A DNA stretch of 64,000 nt. It comes from Flavobacterium sp. CYK-55. GTDB lineage: Bacteria; Bacteroidota; Bacteroidia; Flavobacteriales; Flavobacteriaceae. This document shows, one piece after another, positions 28,167 through 35,195 of this stretch (positions are counted from its first letter, which is position 1; each line of letters begins with the position of its first letter). The stretch spans positions 1 to 64,000 of the forward strand of contig NZ_JAHCDK010000005.1 of assembly GCF_018413465.1 (NCBI RefSeq). The letters are read 5' to 3'. The position numbers and the translations under genes were made by a program. The notes under the pieces are model-generated. The model ran no database searches. It worked only from the letters and a program-made list of their open reading frames with translations, and was not told the origin of the DNA.

Positions 28167-29171
28167 TTATTTTTGACTGCTTCGGTAATATTGGCAAAGG
28201 CGCTCAAGAGTTTGTTCAATCGGTTCAAATTGAATTCCCAATACATCTTGTGCCTTTTGGTTGTCATAAACATCATGACTGTGTAAACTTCTGGCCATGC
28301 TGCTGCTTAATTTTATTCTTTTTCCGAACCAACACAACAATTCATCTATTTTGGCAACCATAAGAGTCAAAGAAAGCGGCGCATAAAAACGGGCTGAGCG
28401 TACATTGAGTTTTGATGCCAGGGTTTTGATTACCCATTCATAAGAAGGGTTTTCGGCCACAGCAATGAATTGTTCGGCTGTGCCGGGATATTCCATGCTC
28501 AACAACATACATTTGATGACATCGTCTATGCCCACAAATCCGGTAGTTCCTCGTGTGTAAAACAACAGTCCTTGGCGAACCCGCTCTATGATTATTCCGC
28601 TGCTTTGATGCCAAAAACCAGGTCCCAAAATGACACCCGGATTCACGATTCTGACTGACAACCCTTCTTGTTGCGCGCGCCAGACTTCCATTTCACCGCC
28701 GTGTTTTGAAATGGCGTAATCGCTGTGGTCAAATTCCGGATTCCAATCGGTGGCTTCACTAATTGGTAACCCTTCAACAATAGATGGCCCTAAAGCGGCA
28801 ATCGAGCTTACATAACACAGTTTTTTTACTTGAAAATCAAGACACAAATTCACGATGTTGGCCGTGCCCTCGATATTGATTTTGCGCAGTTTTTTTTCAT
28901 CAGACGGATCAAATGAAATCAGCGCCGCGCAGTGGTATACTTCTTGAATGTTGTCAAAAAGAGGTTCTAATGACGGAACATCGGTAATATCTGCCTTGAG
29001 CCATTGAGCCTTTTCAAACAAAGCTTCTTGCTCATATAGTGCGAATAGTTTTTGAACTTTTTTGAGTGATTTCTCACTGTGGTATAACGCTCGAACCGTT
29101 TGCCCGCGTTTGAGCAGTTCAAGGGTTAAGTGTGATCCGACCAATCCGGAGGCTCCTGTGATGAGTATCAT
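28167..29171 (-). CDS. Extended SDR NAD(P)-dependent epimerase/reductase
   Basis: The product is 334 residues. The Rossmann motif ITGASGLVGSHL is at the N-terminus, the catalytic YAISKHGGE supplies Tyr and Lys, and YVSSIAALG supplies the Ser. The segment VYHCAALISF and the overall length resemble dihydroflavonol-4-reductase/3-beta-HSD-like extended SDRs. It would oxidise or reduce a sugar, sterol or phenolic substrate with NAD(P)H; the substrate cannot be told. It is convergent with the DUF4296 gene and divergent from tyrS. Confidence 0.85.
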   Translation of the reverse strand: MILITGASGLVGSHLTLELLKRGQTVRALYHSEKSLKKVQKLFALYEQEALFEKAQWLKADITDVPSLEPLFDNIQEVYHCAALISFDPSDEKKLRKINIEGTANIVNLCLDFQVKKLCYVSSIAALGPSIVEGLPISEATDWNPEFDHSDYAISKHGGEMEVWRAQQEGLSVRIVNPGVILGPGFWHQSSGIIIERVRQGLLFYTRGTTGFVGIDDVIKCMLLSMEYPGTAEQFIAVAENPSYEWVIKTLASKLNVRSARFYAPLSLTLMVAKIDELLCWFGKRIKLSSSMARSLHSHDVYDNQKAQDVLGIQFEPIEQTLERLCQYYRSSQK

Positions 29172-29189
29172 TTTGTAAAGATAAATAGT

Positions 29190-29219
29190 TTGTTCGATTT
29201 TTAAATAAAACTATCTTTG
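29190..29219 (+). promoter_or_regulatory. Consensus promoter of tyrS
   Basis: TTG (29190-29192), 19-nt spacer, TATCTTTG (29212-29219) is an exact match to the Bacteroidota sigma consensus. It lies 37 nt before the tyrS ATG. Confidence 0.8.
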
Positions 29220-29256
29220 CGCTCGCTAATCATCAAACGGCAATAAAAACATCCAT

Positions 29257-30555
29257 ATGAAAAATCTAGTAGCAGAATTGCAATGGCGTGGGCTGGTGCA
29301 CGATATGATGCCCGGTACAGAAGAACAATTGTTAAAGGAGATGACCACTGCTTATATCGGTTTTGATCCGACTTCTGACTCGTTGCATATTGGTAGTTTG
29401 GTGCCGATTATTTTGCTCGTGCATTTAGAGCGTTTCGGCCATAAACCCATTGCTTTGGTGGGCGGTGCTACAGGTATGATTGGCGATCCATCCGGAAAAT
29501 CAGACGAGCGCAATTTGCTTGATGAAGCCACTTTGACCCATAATGTTGAAGGCATCAAACGCGTACTGTCGCGCTTTATCAATTTTGAATCGACTGCGGC
29601 CAATGCTCCGATTCTGGTGAACAACTACGATTGGATGAAAAACTTCACTTTCATTGATTTTGCGCGTGAAGTGGGTAAACGCATCACCGTTAATTATATG
29701 ATGGCCAAAGATTCGGTCAAGAAACGTCTCTCGGGCGAAGGCGAAGGCATGTCGTTTACAGAATTTACGTATCAACTCATTCAGGGTTACGATTTTTATC
29801 ATTTACACAAACATTATCATTGCGTTTTGCAGATGGGCGGAAGTGATCAGTGGGGCAACATTACCACCGGAACCGAGCTCGTGCGCCGCATGAATGCTGA
29901 AGGAGCCAAAGAAGCTTTTGCCATGACTTGTCCGCTGATTACAAAATCGGACGGTTCAAAATTCGGCAAATCTGAAGGTGGAAATATTTGGTTGGATGCC
30001 GATAAAACTTCGGTGTACAAATTCTATCAATTCTGGCTCAACACGACTGATGTAGATGCCGAAAAATACATTAAGATTTTTACCTTTTTGGATGAACCTA
30101 CCATCAATGCTTTGATTCAAGAACATCAACAAGCGCCGCATCTGCGTGTTTTACAACGTAAATTGGCCGAAGAAGTGACGGTATTTGTACATTCAAAAGC
30201 AGATTATGACAAAGCGGTTGAGGCTTCAAATATTTTGTTTGGCAACGCCACGGCAGATGATTTAAAAAAATTAGATGCCGCTACTTTCTTAGAAGTTTTT
30301 GACGGAGTTCCGCAAGCTGAAGTGGCTAAATCTGAAGTACAATCCGGAATTGACATTGTGGTTTTACTCAATGAAAAATCAGGGTTTTTAAAATCAAACG
30401 GAGAGGCCAGAAGAGCTTTACAAGAAAACTCAATAGCGGTTAATCGTGAAAAAGTAGCCGAAGGTTATACGCTTACTGCTGCTGATTTGATCAACGATGA
30501 GTTTGTGCTTTTGCAACGCGGAAAGAAAAATTATTTCGTGATCAGAGCCGTATAG
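29257..30555 (+). CDS. tyrS: Tyrosyl-tRNA synthetase
   Basis: The product is 432 residues, a class I synthetase of the bacterial TyrRS type. The HIGH-like motif is in [12 protein letters not shown] near residue 45. The tyrosine-binding segment is [27 protein letters not shown] follows, and the KMSKS-like loop is [10 protein letters not shown]-terminal S4 RNA-binding domain spans residues ~365-432 ([17 protein letters not shown]). It charges tRNA-Tyr in the cytoplasm. It is monocistronic from a consensus promoter and converges with the LuxE/PaaK-like gene seven bases after its stop. Confidence 0.97.
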   Translation: MKNLVAELQWRGLVHDMMPGTEEQLLKEMTTAYIGFDPTSDSLHIGSLVPIILLVHLERFGHKPIALVGGATGMIGDPSGKSDERNLLDEATLTHNVEGIKRVLSRFINFESTAANAPILVNNYDWMKNFTFIDFAREVGKRITVNYMMAKDSVKKRLSGEGEGMSFTEFTYQLIQGYDFYHLHKHYHCVLQMGGSDQWGNITTGTELVRRMNAEGAKEAFAMTCPLITKSDGSKFGKSEGGNIWLDADKTSVYKFYQFWLNTTDVDAEKYIKIFTFLDEPTINALIQEHQQAPHLRVLQRKLAEEVTVFVHSKADYDKAVEASNILFGNATADDLKKLDAATFLEVFDGVPQAEVAKSEVQSGIDIVVLLNEKSGFLKSNGEARRALQENSIAVNREKVAEGYTLTAADLINDEFVLLQRGKKNYFVIRAV

Positions 30556-30561
30556 TTCAGG

Positions 30562-31542
30562 CTACATTACCATCAAATTACAGCCGCGAATATCGCTGTG
30601 GTCAAAACGGCCGAGTACTTCAAAACTTCCGTTTTCATACTGTTTGCCCAAGTCTTGAGTGGCTATAAATGCGCATGAATTCAGGTTGGCCAAATCAATG
30701 ACGTTGAGCCCGCCGGTTTTTCCGGAATCAATATATTGCAAAGGATCTTCAGTGTCGCGTACCAGAACATGCATCCAAGGTGGACATTCAAAAATACCTT
30801 CGCCCAATGAATAAGCTTGTGAGAGCAACTCGGTCATGCCGTATTCTGAGTGAATTGATGGCACACCAAAGCCTTGACACAAAACTTGATGTAATTCTTC
30901 GCGAATCATCTCGCGTCTGCGGCCTTTCATACCGCCGGTTTCCATGATGATGGTGTTTTGTAGCGCAAACGAATGTTGTTCTACCAAATCAAGTAGCGCA
31001 TAAGTCACGCCTATGAGCAAAACGTTTTGACCCGAAGCATCGAGTTTTTTTAATTTCTGGGCCAATTCATCGGTGTTGTGCAAGTAGAATCCGCTTTCGG
31101 GATGTTCGCTGCGTTTGATGAGGTCATCGACCATATAAATCAACGATGAACCTTCGCGCTCGAGATAGGAGGGAAGCAAAGCCAAAACCACATAATCTTG
31201 AATATTGCCGTAAAACGCTGAAAACCCCAGACGATAGCTTTGCTCGTACATCGAAACATCGCTCACCAAATGCCGGCTGGTGCTCATACCGGTGGTTCCG
31301 CTGCTGGTAAAAATTTGTTCTACTACAGGCTCGCCACAAATCACCTCATGGGTTTTAAAAAACTGTATGGGTAAAAACGGAATTTTCGCAATGGTTTTTA
31401 CTTGCTGAACATCTGTGTTTAAATAGTCACAAAACGCGCGATATACCGCATTGTGCTCGTGCTGATAGCGAAACACTTTGAGCGCAAGTTTGTCAAAAGC
31501 TTTGCGGCTGCTCAGAGTAAATATGTCGTCTGCGGTAATCAA
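30562..31542 (-). CDS. LuxE/PaaK-family acyl-protein synthetase-like protein
   Basis: The product is 326 residues. It matches the acyl-protein synthetase (LuxE) branch of the adenylate-forming superfamily. Near residue 80 there is a Ser/Thr-rich phosphate-binding loop FTSSGTTGMSTSRH. LPSYLEREGSSLIYMV, METGGMKGRR and HSEYGMTELLSQAYS are the typical later motifs. The C-terminus is short and lacks the full swinging domain of PaaK. In Flavobacteriia such stand-alone genes occur without lux genes. It probably activates a carboxylic acid or transfers an acyl group; the substrate is unknown. Confidence 0.8.
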   Translation of the reverse strand: MITADDIFTLSSRKAFDKLALKVFRYQHEHNAVYRAFCDYLNTDVQQVKTIAKIPFLPIQFFKTHEVICGEPVVEQIFTSSGTTGMSTSRHLVSDVSMYEQSYRLGFSAFYGNIQDYVVLALLPSYLEREGSSLIYMVDDLIKRSEHPESGFYLHNTDELAQKLKKLDASGQNVLLIGVTYALLDLVEQHSFALQNTIIMETGGMKGRRREMIREELHQVLCQGFGVPSIHSEYGMTELLSQAYSLGEGIFECPPWMHVLVRDTEDPLQYIDSGKTGGLNVIDLANLNSCAFIATQDLGKQYENGSFEVLGRFDHSDIRGCNLMVM

Positions 31543-31581
31543 TGAAAAACGTTTTTTGAGTGGGCAAAAGTACCAATAAAA

Positions 31582-31609
31582 AAAACGCCAACGGGAAGGT
31601 TGGCGTTTT
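31582..31609 (-). terminator. Terminator after T9SS gene
   Basis: An 11-bp perfect stem (GTTGGCGTTTT with its complement AAAACGCCAAC) encloses a 6-nt loop and is followed by a T-run on the minus strand. It lies 20 bp below the stop at 31630. Confidence 0.88.
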
Positions 31610-31629
31610 TTGTTATGAGTTGGTAATGA

Positions 31630-33327
31630 TTACTTAATCACCAATTTGCTCGTTGCAGTTTTACCAGCCTCAGTGATTTTTAAGATATACATACCTGATT
31701 TCAATGAAGCAACATTTACTGAATTGTTTGCAGTTGTGTTTAACACTTGTTTTCCTAAAACATCATAAACCACAACGTTTTTCTCAAGGTTAGCAGCAGT
31801 ATTGATGTATAACATACCATTGGTAACTGGGTTTGGATAAACCTCTAAACCAGCAATATTGTTTTGCTTAACGGTCAACAATGAAGCAATATCAGTAGCA
31901 ATAGTCAACTGATCTAAAACCATGCTTGGTGTTCTGTTATCTGCATCTTGACGGATGATAAAACCACCTAAATCAAGAATAGCTGTAGCAGGAACTGCTG
32001 TTAAGCTGGCAGGAGTTGAAGCACTAAAAGTTGTTAAATCAGGGTTTAACCAAGCGCTTAATGTATTGGTTCCAAAGTCGTAACCCATAACCACAAATAC
32101 TACATCACCAACATTTCTTAAAGTTGCATCATAGTTAGTTGTTATTGAGCCTGCATCAAAGCCTAATTGATATTGTGTACCGTTTTTCTTGAAAAACATT
32201 CTGGCTTTGAATGATCTAGTAGCATCAGTAAAAGCAGCAAAATAAGTTTCTGATAAATCGGTTGTTACATTGGTCATATCAGCCACATTCATCATAAATG
32301 ATGCATATACAGTACCTGAAGTGGTAGTGGTGAATGGAGAGAAACAATCAATTCCGGCACCTGTAAAGCTAACTGAGTTTCCAGCAGCTACGGCATTAGG
32401 ATATGACAAGCTGCCCGAAGCAACAACAATGTTGTCACCAGAGTTAATGTTCGTCCATGATTCTTGAGCACCCAATGATGCACCTACACCGTAGTTGAAT
32501 GATTCGCGGAATGGTAGCGGGTTTACCGGTTTACACTCTGGAGAATTCAAAGTAGCTGATGCATTACAAGTACCACCTACTACAGTAAGTGAAAGATTAG
32601 TTCCTTCAGGAATACCAGTAATAACAATATTTCCTGCAGCTACAGTCGAAACATCATCACCACCAACAGTTCCTGCATTAGGGGTAACTACATAGGTAGC
32701 ATTTCCGCCACCTGTATAAGGAATAGTCGCAGTGTATGTGTCGGTTCCGAAGTTGAAAGCATCACAAACACCTGTAGCAGCTCCTAATGATAAAGTACAC
32801 GAAGCAGAAACATTACTCAATTTAACATCATCCAAGCGAATTTGGGTAGCCGCAGGCTGAGTAAAACGCAATGATAAAGTAGCTGATGAAGGAATTTGTC
32901 CACCAGTAACAGTAACTAAACTCCAACCGGTAGCACCTGGTGTGTAAGTAATAGGAGACCAGCTTGCGCCGTCAGTACTGGTTTCAATGGTCAACAAATT
33001 GGCAACATTTCCTCCGGCATTATAACCAAATGAAAGTTGAATGTCGGCAACATTATACGCTGAAGTATTTAATCCATCAATTTGGAAATACTCAGTTGCA
33101 GCGTTTAAGAAAACGTTTCCGCCTCCTGATGCACCGTTATAACCAGTTGAAACTGAAGTAGCGCGTACGTCACCAGTACCGGTGTAAACAATTGGAGCTG
33201 GGTTTTGAAAGACGTTGGCACTAATGGCCGTTGTTGCAGATGGTGTACCCATGTTTTCAGAATAAAAAGTCTGGGCAAAAGACGCTGAACTCACCACAGC
33301 GCATAGCAAAATGTAAAGTTTTTTCAT
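31630..33327 (-). CDS. T9SS cargo protein with beta-sandwich modules
   Basis: The product is 565 residues. A Sec signal peptide spans residues 1-19, ending SASFAQ. The first module (~20-175) is a beta-sandwich with ETSTDGASWSPI and the ending QIRLDDVKLSN. A Cys-containing Ig-like segment of about 90 residues follows, then a second laminin-G-like sandwich (~270-480: VSFTGAGIDCFSPF, YASFMMNVADM, GFIIRQDADNRT). The C-terminal ~75 residues form a type-A T9SS sorting domain: EVYPNPVTNGMLYI, VVYDVLGKQVLN, SLKSGMYILKI, ending KLVIK. It is surface-exposed or released. It is the last of four minus-strand genes headed by a TonB receptor. No catalytic motif is recognised. Confidence 0.82.
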   Translation of the reverse strand: MKKLYILLCAVVSSASFAQTFYSENMGTPSATTAISANVFQNPAPIVYTGTGDVRATSVSTGYNGASGGGNVFLNAATEYFQIDGLNTSAYNVADIQLSFGYNAGGNVANLLTIETSTDGASWSPITYTPGATGWSLVTVTGGQIPSSATLSLRFTQPAATQIRLDDVKLSNVSASCTLSLGAATGVCDAFNFGTDTYTATIPYTGGGNATYVVTPNAGTVGGDDVSTVAAGNIVITGIPEGTNLSLTVVGGTCNASATLNSPECKPVNPLPFRESFNYGVGASLGAQESWTNINSGDNIVVASGSLSYPNAVAAGNSVSFTGAGIDCFSPFTTTTSGTVYASFMMNVADMTNVTTDLSETYFAAFTDATRSFKARMFFKKNGTQYQLGFDAGSITTNYDATLRNVGDVVFVVMGYDFGTNTLSAWLNPDLTTFSASTPASLTAVPATAILDLGGFIIRQDADNRTPSMVLDQLTIATDIASLLTVKQNNIAGLEVYPNPVTNGMLYINTAANLEKNVVVYDVLGKQVLNTTANNSVNVASLKSGMYILKITEAGKTATSKLVIK

Positions 33328-33353
33328 TTTCGAGTTTTTAATATTTCGGACTA

Positions 33354-33361
33354 CAAATATA
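33354..33361 (-). promoter_or_regulatory. Promoter -7 element for T9SS gene
   Basis: On the minus strand TATATTTG fits TAnnTTTG, 26 nt upstream of the ATG at 33327. The -33 element is weak. This would give the gene its own transcript. Confidence 0.4.
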
Positions 33362-33433
33362 GAAAGTAAATTCCTTTACAGAAAAGAATTTTAAGTAAAA
33401 TAAAATTTAAGAAAAGATAAAGTGTTAAAACAA

Positions 33434-33754
33434 CTACTTGACTATCAATTTTCTAGTGGTTGTAGCTTCGCCTTCGCGTATTTTGATGATATAAACACCC
33501 GGCAATAAATTAGCTATAGAAAGCTCTTTGGAGTTGATGGTGGTTTGTAAAACCTTTTTACCCAACACATCAAAGATGGTGATGTCTTTGTCGAGTGAAG
33601 TTTTAGAGGTGATGAAAATTTTTCCGTTACTAACAGGGTTAGGATAAAAACCTAAACCATCAGTAGTGTTAGCTTGTTTGTTGTCTTGAGCCAAAACAGC
33701 CGTTGAACAAAACAAAGCAAAAAACAGGGCGATATGTAGTAGGTTCGTTTTCAT
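33434..33754 (-). CDS. Cargo-less mini protein: signal peptide plus T9SS sorting domain only
   Basis: The product is 106 residues from the ATG at 33754. An earlier in-frame start at 33898 would lie inside the terminator and the neighbouring gene. Residues 1-22 are a Sec signal ending AVLAQ, about 12 polar residues follow, then a complete type-A T9SS sorting domain: GFYPNPVSNGKIFI, ITIFDVLGKKVLQT, NLLPGVYIIKI and the terminal TTRKLIVK. There is no cargo domain. The sorting domain closely resembles that of the next gene downstream (31630-33327), so it may derive from a duplication with loss of cargo. It could be a competitor for or modulator of the T9SS attachment machinery, or simply a remnant. 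Confidence 0.8.
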   Translation of the reverse strand: MKTNLLHIALFFALFCSTAVLAQDNKQANTTDGLGFYPNPVSNGKIFITSKTSLDKDITIFDVLGKKVLQTTINSKELSIANLLPGVYIIKIREGEATTTRKLIVK

Positions 33755-33807
33755 ATATTTCACCGCGGTAAAGATAGAAATAAATTTCATAAATGAATCA
33801 TAAAAAA

Positions 33808-33828
33808 AGCACCCCAAAATGAAGTGCT
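33808..33828 (-). terminator. Terminator after beta-helix lipoprotein gene
   Basis: Minus-strand stem AGCACT / GGTGCT (one wobble pair) is followed by T7. It lies 34 bp past the stop at 33862 and upstream of the mini-protein start. Confidence 0.6.
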
Positions 33829-33861
33829 CTTTTTCAAAAGATATAGTGTAATTATTGGGTT

Positions 33862-35061
33862 CTATTGCACCAAATTGGTTCCGTCTACATTGGACCAATT
33901 TCCGTTGTTCATGCTAGTTCCTGAAGCCCCACTTGCGTTGTTGTTGGTTGTAAAATTAGTTGAAGAAAACAACACGCTGATAGCATCTGTAGCCCCTATA
34001 GGTGTAGTTACCGATGTATTGATGATTTTTACGTTAGTTAATTTTAATTTACCACCATTAACTTGATTCACATTGGTATTGTTGTCTTGGATCTTTACTG
34101 CAGCTCCGTGATAAGTGGTTGCGCCAACGGTGTAATCTCCGTAACCGTCAATGATGATGTTGTCGTATTCACCGTTGCCTTCTTTTTTGAATTGAAACGC
34201 ATCTAATTGAATATCAGTATCTGATTCAGGGGTAGTTCCGGTGGCTCTTTTTAATGTGATTTTACTAATCTTTGGACCAAAAGCATTATTGTTGTTTGAA
34301 GCTTCGATTTCCATTCCGAAGTTGCCTTTACCGGTTTGGTAAGCATACCAATTTTCATTGTTTTGACCTCTCCAACCATCTTGCCAGTCAAAAGCATCAT
34401 CAAAGTTTCCGAATGATACCAAGTTGGTGGCACTCACGGTTCCGCCAAAAAATTCAAAGCCGTCATCAGCTCCTTTATAAGCAACCAGATGATCTAAAAC
34501 AGTTCCTGATCCGCATGAATAAAAAGTAAATGCATTGTTTTCTTTTTGCCCATCACCTAATTTTTTTCCGGCATATTCAACACGTACGTAATGCAAGCTT
34601 CCGCCATTGTGCGCTGCGTTGGTTCCTCCGTAAGTTTGCACGTTTCCGTCTTCAGATAAAGCAGTTGTTGCACCTGAAGCAGCAGTAATAGGCGCATCAC
34701 CATACATAATGATTCCGCCCCAGTTGCCCGATATTTTGTTTTTTTCGGTAAAAACAACCGGTTGTGAAGCTGTTCCGTTAATGATAAGTTTTCCTCCATT
34801 TAAAACCACCAAGGCATTGTCTCCGGTAGCTATGTCACAAGTAATGGTTGAACCGGCTTCAAAAGTAAGGGTAGCGCCCGGCTTTACTTTTACAATTCCT
34901 TTGAGCGTATAGTTTCCGGTTGCATAGGTTTTGTCTGAAGTGATTTCTCCGGTGATTTCTCCGGTTTGCGGAGTTGGAGTTGTTACTTCATCGTCGTCGT
35001 TAGTTGTGCACGAGGTAAACAATCCGGCAAATAATAATAGGGTAAAGAATGATTTTTTCAT
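33862..35061 (-). CDS. Right-handed parallel beta-helix lipoprotein
   Basis: The product is 399 residues. The lipoprotein signal has lipobox FTSC (Cys18) followed by an acidic TNDDDE linker. The mature chain has repeating short beta-helix turns: GNYTLKGIVKVKPGATLTFE, ALVVLNGGKLIINGTA, GNWGGIIMYGDAP, HYVRVEYAGKKLG, DGFEFFGGTVSATNLVS. The NWGG and DDGFEFFGG motifs recur in a Bacteroidota family sometimes mislabelled as a transporter. It should face outward from the outer membrane. It lies just downstream of the TonB receptor gene with its own -7 element, and both upstream regions share a 17-bp motif. A surface binding partner of the receptor is an inference. Confidence 0.78.
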   Translation of the reverse strand: MKKSFFTLLLFAGLFTSCTTNDDDEVTTPTPQTGEITGEITSDKTYATGNYTLKGIVKVKPGATLTFEAGSTITCDIATGDNALVVLNGGKLIINGTASQPVVFTEKNKISGNWGGIIMYGDAPITAASGATTALSEDGNVQTYGGTNAAHNGGSLHYVRVEYAGKKLGDGQKENNAFTFYSCGSGTVLDHLVAYKGADDGFEFFGGTVSATNLVSFGNFDDAFDWQDGWRGQNNENWYAYQTGKGNFGMEIEASNNNNAFGPKISKITLKRATGTTPESDTDIQLDAFQFKKEGNGEYDNIIIDGYGDYTVGATTYHGAAVKIQDNNTNVNQVNGGKLKLTNVKIINTSVTTPIGATDAISVLFSSTNFTTNNNASGASGTSMNNGNWSNVDGTNLVQ

Positions 35062-35087
35062 GTTGTTTTTCTAGTTTTTTGTTGATA

Positions 35088-35132
35088 CAAAGCTAGCGGC
35101 CATCAATTTAAAAGCAGTTAGATTATCGTTAC
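35088..35132 (-). promoter_or_regulatory. Promoter -7 element and shared upstream motif of lipoprotein gene
   Basis: Minus-strand TAGCTTTG (35088-35095) fits the -7 consensus. Upstream, at 35116-35132, the plus-strand reading AGTTAGATTATCGTTAC matches at 13 of 17 positions a segment upstream of the TonB receptor gene (38059-38075). The pattern is AGTT-n-G-n-TTAT-nn-TTAC. Confidence 0.45.
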
Positions 35133-35195
35133 AAAAAAGTTATTTAAATCAAAGTTTATGGTAAATTTAATGTTACCAATCAGGGCTTTGTGTTT

